The notes under the pieces were generated by a model that worked only from the letters and a program-made list of their open reading frames with translations, was not told where the DNA came from and ran no database searches. Positions 17,601 through 23,586 of a stretch of DNA of 34,878 bases are shown here, in pieces (positions within the stretch are counted from its first letter, which is position 1; the number at the start of each line of letters is the position of its first letter). The position numbers and the translations under genes were made by a program. The DNA is taken from the NCBI RefSeq assembly GCF_014205845.1, contig NZ_JACHCR010000039.1, forward strand, positions 1-34,878, written 5' to 3'. The stretch comes from Mucilaginibacter cryoferens. GTDB lineage: Bacteria > Bacteroidota > Bacteroidia > Sphingobacteriales > Sphingobacteriaceae.

Positions 17601-18083
17601 TGAGGTGGCAGAGTAGGTGCCTTTTATGCCTACGGTAACGCCCGGTAGGGGTAAGCCCTTATCGTCGGTAACAAAACCGCTTACCACAATGGCTGCCTGG
17701 CTTTCGTTTGCTGCTTCCTGGGCTGTTTTTCTTTTAACTACTATGGTATTGCCATCAATAACATAGGTTAAACGTTTGCCTGCAAAGCAAACAGAAAGTG
17801 CATCCTGTATGGTAGCATTACGCAGATTAACGCTTACTGATGATGATTGCTGAATGATTTCGGCATCGCAGAGGATATTAAACTTGGTTTGTTTTTGTAT
17901 TTCGCGAAATACTTCCTCCAGCGAAACGTTTTTTTGCGACAGGCTGATACGCTGGCCATAGCTTTTTGCGCTAACCTGCAATAAAAATCCTATCATTATA
18001 ACTAAAGTTAGCTTCATTATTAGCAATAGTTTAGTATAGATGCCGCTTGGTTTACGGCATAAATAATCAGGAAAAAAATTCAT
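14676..18083 (-). CDS. SusC/RagA TonB-linked transporter with STN domain
   Basis: This is a 1135-residue outer-membrane transporter. The N-terminus is the extended type often seen in this group: a basic lead (MNFFPDYLCRKPSGIYTK) before the hydrophobic signal peptide ending QVSAKSYG, so the start at 18083 is kept. An STN domain (about 48-118, ISLSQKNVSLEEVF ... TYVIDGNTIVVKRK) is followed by a carboxypeptidase-like domain (132-215, VSGFVTDDKGLPLPGVTVG), a plug (about 225-335, ALAGRISGVVGVQRSGEPG, LVLVDGVERSINQIDPEDIA, TAVYGVRGANGVVLVQTK), and the barrel ending in aromatic Phe (SLGLNLKF). The STN domain normally contacts a FecR-type anti-sigma protein, and fecR lies directly upstream. Likely imports alpha-mannan oligosaccharides with SusD. 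Confidence 0.96.
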   Translation of the reverse strand: MNFFPDYLCRKPSGIYTKLLLIMKLTLVIMIGFLLQVSAKSYGQRISLSQKNVSLEEVFREIQKQTKFNILCDAEIIQQSSSVSVNLRNATIQDALSVCFAGKRLTYVIDGNTIVVKRKTAQEAANESQAAIVVSGFVTDDKGLPLPGVTVGIKGTYSATSTDVKGKYTISAPSAESILVFSFIGFETAEVPVGTQTIISVKMKEAGNLLTEVAVVGYGVQRKISLIGAQSTVNVEELKLPTSNITSALAGRISGVVGVQRSGEPGKDLADIWIRGVSTFGGASSNPLVLVDGVERSINQIDPEDIASFTILKDASSTAVYGVRGANGVVLVQTKRGKVGKTQIYLDYNEGVTTFTKRPQLADGVTYMNLVNEALTTRGSQPKYTQDYINNTANKTDPLLYPNVDWLAATFNKLGYNRRANFNASGGVDNAQYYVSVGYYNEGGFLKTDDLSQYNSDVTYTKYNFTSNLNLKLSSTTKLDLGVQGYAANSNGPAIATQDIFVNALSVPPVEYPISYPGGFIPGKSANGGFRNPYADLTRRGYNTDFDNAVLTNLRMSQDLAFFTKGLSATAMFSFDNYSSHSINRSKRENTYFPDINNPYNADGTLNLVRTYTGNGNYLSYNRNNGGSRQVYTEASINYDRSFGKHRVTGLALGNARDEVDAFASDFSGSIPHRYLGLAGRGTYSYDDRYFFEANFGYNGSENFDPKRRFGFFPSLGIGWVASNEKFFEPIKDAITFLKFRYSNGYVGSDDLGNGRRFGYLTLVSELTDVNNGGYTFGKGFENSNGINVTDYGVSVSWAKSHKQDLGMEVKTLHDNLSLIVDLFKEHRTGIFLQRQSVPNFVGLSSQPEGNLGIANNKGIDATLEYNAQLGKVNIGFRGTFTYNKAIIVEDDRPTQQYPWLDHRGQPILARYGYQAVGLFKDQADIDASAVPGDKSKVLPGDIKYKDLNGDGLINAYDQTKIGNGDVPSTVYGFGVNVAYKGFYVGAFFQGVANADVELGGAGIIPFNGDGGETNVYSNAVDRWTPQNPSQNVFYPRLAYGDSENFNNSQASSWWVKDVGFIRLKTAEFGYTLPADLFSKFKIKNARIYLIGYNLLTFSKFKLWDPELNTDQNGRADGAKYPSVKTVSLGLNLKF

Positions 18084-18176
18084 AAATTTGAATAGTTTGG
18101 GTTTATAACTGAATATGGTTTATCAAGATTTATATAAGGGTAACCCGGACTAATTGCCTACAGGCATTTTTATTAT

Positions 18177-18210
18177 CCAGGAGTGTTGCAACCACTTCTG
18201 GATTTTTTTT
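18177..18210 (+). terminator. Hairpin plus T-run in the fecR-susC gap
   Basis: CCAGGAGTG (18177-18185) pairs with CACTTCTGG (18193-18201) with one G-T wobble and a 7-base loop, followed by eight T on the plus strand. The orientation would stop plus-strand (antisense) transcription, but no plus-strand gene precedes it. On the minus strand the T-run becomes a leading A-run and no T-run follows, so read-through from fecR into susC is possible. Role uncertain. Confidence 0.4.
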
Positions 18211-18252
18211 ATGCTGTTAAATAGCGGGGTATACAGGTAAAAGTTTGTATAA

Positions 18253-19431
18253 CTATTTCATCACTGTAATCCTCCTTCCTGTTATTTCGAAATGTGCAAC
18301 CCCTGTTAGTTCAATTATCTTAAGTACTTCAGATACATTATCAAATTTTGATACGGTACCCCATATGGCTTTTTTAGGTGCGTTATCCTGGTATACAATA
18401 TCTACATTGTACCACCGGGATACTTTTCTTAATATGCTTTGAATGTCTTCGCTGGCAAACATAAAATTGCCGTTTTTCCACGCTACAGCTTCCTCAACAT
18501 CAGCCTTCGCAACTTTAAAATTGCCCGCCTGCCGGTTAAAGCTGCCTTGCTGACCGGGTGCCAGCATTACCTGGCTTTTATCGGCCGTTAGCTTCACAGA
18601 GCCTTCCAGTAATGTGGTTTTTAGGGTTTCCTCATCGTTATAGGCGTTCACATTAAAGTGAGTACCCAATACTTCTACCTGTACTTTATTGGCGGTTACT
18701 TTAAATGGTTTCGCTTTGTTTTTGGCTACCTCAAAATAAGCCTCGCCTGTTATTTCAACGTCGCGCTCGTTGCCTGTAAAGGCAGTAGGGAATTTAATTG
18801 ATGACATCGCGTTTAACCAAACGGCGGTACCATCGGCCAAAACAACCTGGTACTGGCCGCCACGCGGGGTGGTAATTGTATTGTATTGTACAGCTGCAAG
18901 GGCAGATTTGGATGCTTTGTAGGTGAGCAAACCATCGTTAACTTTATTAACAACCGTTTGTCCCTGTTTGGTAAGCAATCCATTTTTTACCTGGCTAAGT
19001 ACCATAACGGTTCCGTTGGCAAGGGTAAGTGTTGCCTTATTGCTGCCGGGTGCTACATCGTTTTTAAATCTCTCTTTACGGGATGCTAACTGGTAATTAT
19101 GAGGTTTGCTGGTATAAAAGAATAAGCCTGCTACAAACAGAATGATAGCCGCGGCTGCAACCGAGATCCATCTCTTAAACGGATATGCCTTAGCAGCCTG
19201 GCTCTGGTTGATATTGACCTCCAGTTTTTGCCATATTTTGTCGCTTAGCTCCGCATCAATGGCGCGGGGTTGGTTTATTTCCTCGCTAAACCGCGATTGT
19301 AAACTTTTAAGCAACAGGCGGCCTGCCTCATCTTTTTTAAGGTGATCAAACAGCTCTTCTGCCTCGGCAGCCGTACAGTTATTCAATAAATACTTATCCA
19401 GCAGGCGCTGGTAATTCTTCTTAGGATTCAT
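18253..19431 (-). CDS. FecR-family anti-sigma/sigma-regulator protein
   Basis: This is a 392-residue inner-membrane protein. The N-terminal cytoplasmic part (1-87, YQRLLDKYLLNNCTAAEAEELFDHL) would bind an ECF sigma factor. One transmembrane helix (about 88-107, WISVAAAAIILFVAGLFFY) is followed by the periplasmic FecR domain (about 175-275, TITTPRGGQYQVVLADGTAVWLNA, VEITGEAYFEVAKN, GTHFNVNAYNDEE) and a C-terminal DUF4974-type domain (about 320-392, FASEDIQSILRKVSRWYNVDI). It transmits the STN signal of the adjacent susC. The gap to susC is 169 bp. No sigma gene precedes it, which is unusual; see the sigma gene at 26484. Confidence 0.94.
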   Translation of the reverse strand: MNPKKNYQRLLDKYLLNNCTAAEAEELFDHLKKDEAGRLLLKSLQSRFSEEINQPRAIDAELSDKIWQKLEVNINQSQAAKAYPFKRWISVAAAAIILFVAGLFFYTSKPHNYQLASRKERFKNDVAPGSNKATLTLANGTVMVLSQVKNGLLTKQGQTVVNKVNDGLLTYKASKSALAAVQYNTITTPRGGQYQVVLADGTAVWLNAMSSIKFPTAFTGNERDVEITGEAYFEVAKNKAKPFKVTANKVQVEVLGTHFNVNAYNDEETLKTTLLEGSVKLTADKSQVMLAPGQQGSFNRQAGNFKVAKADVEEAVAWKNGNFMFASEDIQSILRKVSRWYNVDIVYQDNAPKKAIWGTVSKFDNVSEVLKIIELTGVAHFEITGRRITVMK

Positions 19432-19564
19432 AATCGTTTGTATATATCCTAAAGGCAGAAGGTCGGGGGGGTGGGGGTGAAAATATTTTTATTCTGTATC
19501 GATATTTTATCCTTTGGGAAATAAAACGCGACAGTTATTCCTTATACTTGATAAAAATGTCGCT

Positions 19565-20002
19565 ATGACTGTTTTGGAATTATTAGATATAAACGTACTG
19601 AACGGAGTTGAAACGAGTAAGCACCTTTATTCGGATTTCGACTTTATTACTTTAAGTAACAATGGTATTTCAAAAGCTTCCGTTGAAGCCTTGATTGGGC
19701 ATATAGGTATGTCAAAAAAAAGCTTTGCCGAAGATATCTTACATCTTTTGGTAAAAACACTCGAACGCAAAAAGAGCGACGATAAATTCGACAAATACGC
19801 ATCATCGCATGTAATTGAAATAGCAAAGGTAGTTGAACATGCGTTTGAGGTTTTTGAAGATGCGGGCAAAGTGCAGCGTTGGTTAAATAGTCCAAACCGG
19901 ACTTTAAATAATATGAAACCTTTAGAGTTGTTTTATATACCAACAGGCCTGGCCATGGTTGATAATATTTTGGGTAGGATAGAAGAGGGCGTTTGTTCCT
20001 GA
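19565..20002 (+). CDS. Xre/MbcA/ParS-type antitoxin
   Basis: This gives 145 residues from ATG 19565 (MTVLELLDINVLNG). A TTG at 19514 would add 17 residues and is less likely. The N-terminal half has an Xre-like fold (LIGHIGMSKKSFAEDILH). The C-terminal half has the MbcA/ParS/DUF2384 signature: HVIEIAKVVEHAFEVFED, VQRWLNSPNRTLNNMKPLE, and VDNILGRIEEGV at the end. Such proteins neutralise RES-domain toxins and autoregulate. The stop codon overlaps the start of a RES-toxin remnant by one base, the usual order. It is divergent from fecR (133 bp) and occupies the place where the sigma gene would be expected. Confidence 0.85.
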   Translation: MTVLELLDINVLNGVETSKHLYSDFDFITLSNNGISKASVEALIGHIGMSKKSFAEDILHLLVKTLERKKSDDKFDKYASSHVIEIAKVVEHAFEVFEDAGKVQRWLNSPNRTLNNMKPLELFYIPTGLAMVDNILGRIEEGVCS

Positions 20003-20142
20003 TGATTGTTTATCGTATTGCAAAATCAAGGAAACGCGCAACAGATATTTCTGGCATGGGCGCTTATAAGCACGGGTATCACGATCTTGTTATAATAAGT
20101 TCTGTTGATGAACTGGATGTAGATGTTAGGCTGATAAAGTAA
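20002..20142 (+). pseudogene. RES-domain toxin remnant, internally deleted
   Basis: An open frame of 46 codons starts at ATG 20002, overlapping the antitoxin stop (TGATG). Its first part, MIVYRIAKSRKRATDISGMG, matches the expected N-terminus of a RES toxin (MIVYRI..., ..D.SG.GA). Its last part (HDLVIISSVDELDVDVRLIK) resembles the C-terminal end of such proteins (H.D...VKI.S...F.FD.RL.K). Full RES toxins have about 150 residues, so roughly 100 central residues, including most catalytic positions, are missing, with the frame kept. It should be inactive as an NAD-degrading toxin. The match is from memory of the family. Confidence 0.72.
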
Positions 20143-20149
20143 GATTTTC

Positions 20150-20182
20150 AGATTTACGAAGTTTTTAAAACTTCGTAAATCT
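20150..20182. terminator. Near-perfect palindrome between convergent genes
   Basis: AGATTTACGAAGTTTT (20150-20165) and AAAACTTCGTAAATCT (20167-20182) are perfect reverse complements around a single T. It lies between the end of the plus-strand toxin-antitoxin unit and the end of the minus-strand receptor gene, where a two-way terminator is expected. The arm sequence also looks like a dispersed repeat of this bacterial group. Confidence 0.6.
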
Positions 20183-20269
20183 TTCGGTAACACTTGTGTT
20201 AAATATGTTTTTCTATTTTACCGGGAGAAACAATGCTGTCGAAATTTAAGAATGATAAGATATCCTCCC

Positions 20270-22990
20270 TTATTTTGTGCTCAAACTATTAAACTTATAA
20301 GTAAGCGTGAGTAAAAAATATCTTTTCAGTGTATTGTTTTGCACATCATAAATAGTGTTATCTCCAATATAACGATATACGCTGGTATTTTGGTTAAACA
20401 AATCGTAGCCGGTTAATTTTATTTCGCCGCGGTCTTTTTTTAGCATTTGCAGGGCCACCGAACTGCTTATTACGTTGATGCTTTTCTGAAAACCACCGCT
20501 TACCTGCGAGTTATAGCTAAACTCCTGCTTAGTTTCCCAAATTATGCGTTTTGGCCAGCGTATTACCAGGTTATTGTTCATGTTAAAATTGTTGTTGGTT
20601 ACTTTTTTATGATCGCCGTAGTTGTACTGTGTATAATTGGTGCGATAGCCAGCCCCTACATTCATATCTATCTTATCGTTCCAGCTTAGGTTAACGTTTT
20701 GGTTAATGCCCGGCGAATACGTTTTTTGCCAGCCCTCTACATCGTTAATAATGTTGAGGCTATTGCGATAGTAACCATTGATAGAAGTGTTGGTGTTTAT
20801 CATCCATTTGCCCATTTTTTTAAACTGCTTATACAAACCCATTTGCAGGTTGGCATTGTACTGGCCGTCGCGGTTTACAAAATGGGTTGATTGGGCGCCA
20901 TTACTTACGCTTATTTGTGTTTGCACAATAGCGTTGTTCTCTGCAGTATAATTGCCATAAAAATATAGGTTAACCTGCGATGCCTGGAAATACTTATTAA
21001 AGTTGGCACCTAAGTTATCATTGGTTGATGGTTTTAAGAAAGGGTTACCGGTAAAACTATACAGCGGGTTATAAATAATGGTTTGCGGCTGCAATGCCGA
21101 TAAGTAGGGCAGATTAGCAGATTTATTGTATGATAGCGAAACCGGCCCCAGCTCCATGCGTACCGATGGCAGTATAAAAGCGTAGTTATGATAATTGGTT
21201 TCGCTTATAAATTTGTTTTGTGCTTGCTGATAGTTAAATGATACGCCCGCAATAAGCGAGATATCTTTAGTGATGTGGTAAGTAAAATTGGGTTTTACAT
21301 CCTCTATCCAGGTGTTACGTTTTAGGTAGGTACTTTGGTCCTTCAAAAAAATATCGTAGGTGTGGGTAAGTGTATCTAAACTGTAAACATAATTTTCTTC
21401 GCTGGTTTTATTGTAGGTGCCGGTTACGGTGATATCGGCAAGTAGTTTTTTAGTAACAGGATAGGTGAAATTACTGTTTACCGAAGCATTTAAATTAGTG
21501 TTTTTGCCGTTACCCAACCGCCGTTGATTATCTGACGGCAGGGTGGAAGTAAAGGAAGTAAGATCGTTATTATTGATGTTTCTTGATTGGCTGGGGTTAT
21601 ATTGAAGGTTATGCCCAATGGTAAATGTGGCATCTTTTTTACTTTTAAGCCGTTTGTTGTAATAAAAATCCTGCTGAAGCTCGGTGGATGTACGGTTGTC
21701 GTTGGCATTGCCCGCTACCTTGCTTAAATGACCAATGACATTGTTGAAATTATCAGAAAACGAATCACTTGCCGAGTTGTCGCGCTTAAAAACAACCCTT
21801 GGGGTATAATGCAAACTGTTTAGTGTATCTGGGTTCCAGTCAACCAAACCGCTTATAGAATGGGCGTAACTATCTGACCGGTAATTGGTATTTGCAGTAG
21901 TTCGGATAGTAGTATCGCCCAAAAACTTTTGCACAAAGGCCGAGTTTTGAACCGTGTTGTTTTTTTGACTATAAAAGTAAAGCAGGTTAAGCTTTAGTTT
22001 TTTGCCATAATCGGTATTGAGGTTAAAACCACCCGAAGTTATTTTTTCTATACCGCCGCCCCAGTTTCGGCCGCCGGTGTTTACCGTACCATTATATAAA
22101 TTGTCGCCGCCGCTGCGGTTAAACCCTCCCTGCGAGTATAGCTCATCGTTTGAAAAAGCGGTACGGTTAAGGTTGTTGCTTAGTCCGATGATACTTACCT
22201 GTAACGTATCTCTGAACAGGTTAAACAGGCCTCCGCTTTCGTACCTGTCCCGGGTGCCTCCGCCGCCAAACACTTTGCCAAATATGCTGCGCTTTATGGC
22301 CCGTTTAAGCTTAAGGTTAATTATTTTTTGAACTTTAGTTTCGCTAATTAAATGGTTAGGGTCGCCTTCGCGGTCGTCATAAACCTGTATGGATGCAACA
22401 ATGGCCGCATCGAGGTTTTTGGTAGCTATTTTAATGTCGCTGCCAAAAAATTGCTTGCCGTCTATCAGTACCTTGGTTACGCCTTTTCCGTTAACAGTGA
22501 TACTGCCGTCCCCATTTATCTGTACACCGGGCAGCTTTTTCAATAACTCTTCTACAACGGCATTTGGCCGGGTTTTAAAGGCTTCGGCGCTAAATTCAAT
22601 GGTGTCTTTTTTTATGGTGATGGGTGGGCGTTCTGCCCTTATCACCACTTCATCCAGCATTTTATTGCTCAGGGCAATATCGCCCAGGTTAAGCGCTTCG
22701 TTTTTCTGAAAGGTGAAGATCTTAACAAAGCTTTTGTGCGATGTAAAAGAGATAACCACTTTTACTTTTTTGCCCGCCGGGAGGCCGTTGAGTTCAAAGT
22801 CGCCTGTTTTTTTACTTAGGGTATAAGCAATTAAAGAGGTGTCTTTTACATCTACGGCAGCAACGGTACTTAATTCTAAGGGGCTTTTACTAAGCGAATC
22901 TATAACGCGGCCTTTTATTGATACGTGATTTTGGGCAAAAGATGTGGCTATGCCAATAAGCAGGAGCAGGGTAGTTAGCAGGGATTTCAT
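20270..22990 (-). CDS. Large TonB-receptor-like outer-membrane protein
   Basis: This is a 906-residue protein with a signal peptide (MKSLLTTLLLLIGIATSFAQ), a carboxypeptidase-regulatory-like domain (about 22-110, VSIKGRVIDSLSKSPLELST), and a plug-like segment (about 125-235, with AVVEELLKKLPGVQINGDG, VNGKGVTKVLIDGKQFFGSD and LDAAIVASIQVYDDREGDPN). A Gly/Asn-rich barrel runs to the C-terminus (LLTLTYKFNSLSTK). The type is the OMP_b-brl_3/CarboxypepD_reg receptor common in Bacteroidetes, without an associated SusD. No neighbour reveals a substrate. It has its own candidate promoter at 23150-23180 and ends against the toxin-antitoxin unit. Confidence 0.87.
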   Translation of the reverse strand: MKSLLTTLLLLIGIATSFAQNHVSIKGRVIDSLSKSPLELSTVAAVDVKDTSLIAYTLSKKTGDFELNGLPAGKKVKVVISFTSHKSFVKIFTFQKNEALNLGDIALSNKMLDEVVIRAERPPITIKKDTIEFSAEAFKTRPNAVVEELLKKLPGVQINGDGSITVNGKGVTKVLIDGKQFFGSDIKIATKNLDAAIVASIQVYDDREGDPNHLISETKVQKIINLKLKRAIKRSIFGKVFGGGGTRDRYESGGLFNLFRDTLQVSIIGLSNNLNRTAFSNDELYSQGGFNRSGGDNLYNGTVNTGGRNWGGGIEKITSGGFNLNTDYGKKLKLNLLYFYSQKNNTVQNSAFVQKFLGDTTIRTTANTNYRSDSYAHSISGLVDWNPDTLNSLHYTPRVVFKRDNSASDSFSDNFNNVIGHLSKVAGNANDNRTSTELQQDFYYNKRLKSKKDATFTIGHNLQYNPSQSRNINNNDLTSFTSTLPSDNQRRLGNGKNTNLNASVNSNFTYPVTKKLLADITVTGTYNKTSEENYVYSLDTLTHTYDIFLKDQSTYLKRNTWIEDVKPNFTYHITKDISLIAGVSFNYQQAQNKFISETNYHNYAFILPSVRMELGPVSLSYNKSANLPYLSALQPQTIIYNPLYSFTGNPFLKPSTNDNLGANFNKYFQASQVNLYFYGNYTAENNAIVQTQISVSNGAQSTHFVNRDGQYNANLQMGLYKQFKKMGKWMINTNTSINGYYRNSLNIINDVEGWQKTYSPGINQNVNLSWNDKIDMNVGAGYRTNYTQYNYGDHKKVTNNNFNMNNNLVIRWPKRIIWETKQEFSYNSQVSGGFQKSINVISSSVALQMLKKDRGEIKLTGYDLFNQNTSVYRYIGDNTIYDVQNNTLKRYFLLTLTYKFNSLSTK

Positions 22991-23149
22991 GAAGGTGTAA
23001 GGTGTTATAAGGTAGATTAACCTGGTTGCAGCAAGGTTTTGAATTTGGGCAGGTTTTATGTCATAAGGGTTGGGTAGTAGTTTTTTTGAGGGACATATTT
23101 ATATCCGCAGGTAGGTATGGTAAAAATAAGGCCAGTCAAAAGATTATCT

Positions 23150-23180
23150 CAAAAATATGAGCAATAATCAATTATAACAA
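23150..23180 (-). promoter_or_regulatory. Bacteroidetes-type promoter for the 906-residue receptor
   Basis: On the minus strand, TTG (23178-23180) is followed after 20 bases by TATTTTTG (23150-23157). This fits the TTG - 19-21 - TAnnTTTG pattern of the Bacteroidetes primary sigma factor. It predicts a leader of about 150 bases before the start at 22990. Confidence 0.5.
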
Positions 23181-23210
23181 TGGACTATCTGAATAACATA
23201 ATGGACAATC
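23180..23210 (-). promoter_or_regulatory. Direct repeats 21 bp apart upstream of the promoter
   Basis: ATGGACTATC (23180-23189) and ATGGACAATC (23201-23210) differ by one base and are spaced exactly 21 bp, two helical turns, immediately upstream of the -33 box. Such spacing is typical of sites bound by dimeric activators of the LytTR type, but the regulator is not identified here. Confidence 0.4.
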
Positions 23211-23586
23211 CGGGTGATATGTGATTTTGTGCGATTTTATTGTGCATAATAGTTTGGTTTTGGTAATCGGCTTTAATATTTTATTGACCTGTTAAACGGC
23301 TATTTGCTCAACGTATTGTTTGTTAGATAATAATTTTTATAAATAGTTACGCTGATTGTTTAATTTATAATTAACTATCTCTTTTTTAGTGTATTTATAA
23401 GTAAGATGATTGGTAGGTATTTGTGTGATACCGAAGTGCGGCGCCAAAAGACAATGACTTTTGTAAATCAATATGTTGGTGCAGGCAAATAAGTAGCCTA
23501 CAAAAATATTAGTTATTCCTGTAGGTGTACAGCAAAAGAAATACTTGGATTTCCCGACGCTAATTTCCTGATTCTTTTCCCATCAC

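Larger units (their letters stand above)
22991..23586. other. Long AT-rich leader and regulatory gap
   Basis: No gene is seen in these 596 bp. The left part holds a candidate promoter for the receptor gene (23150-23180) and two direct repeats beyond it (23180-23210). The right part is AT-rich. A weak inverted pair, CCTACA (23497-23502) and TGTAGG (23520-23525), lies just past the end of the NTPase gene and may be a weak terminator. Confidence 0.5.

Noticed and set aside
19465..19480. G-rich run (GGGGGGGTGGGGGTG) as a possible G-quadruplex
   Set aside because: There are only two long G tracts, which is not enough for a stable intramolecular quadruplex by the usual four-tract rule.
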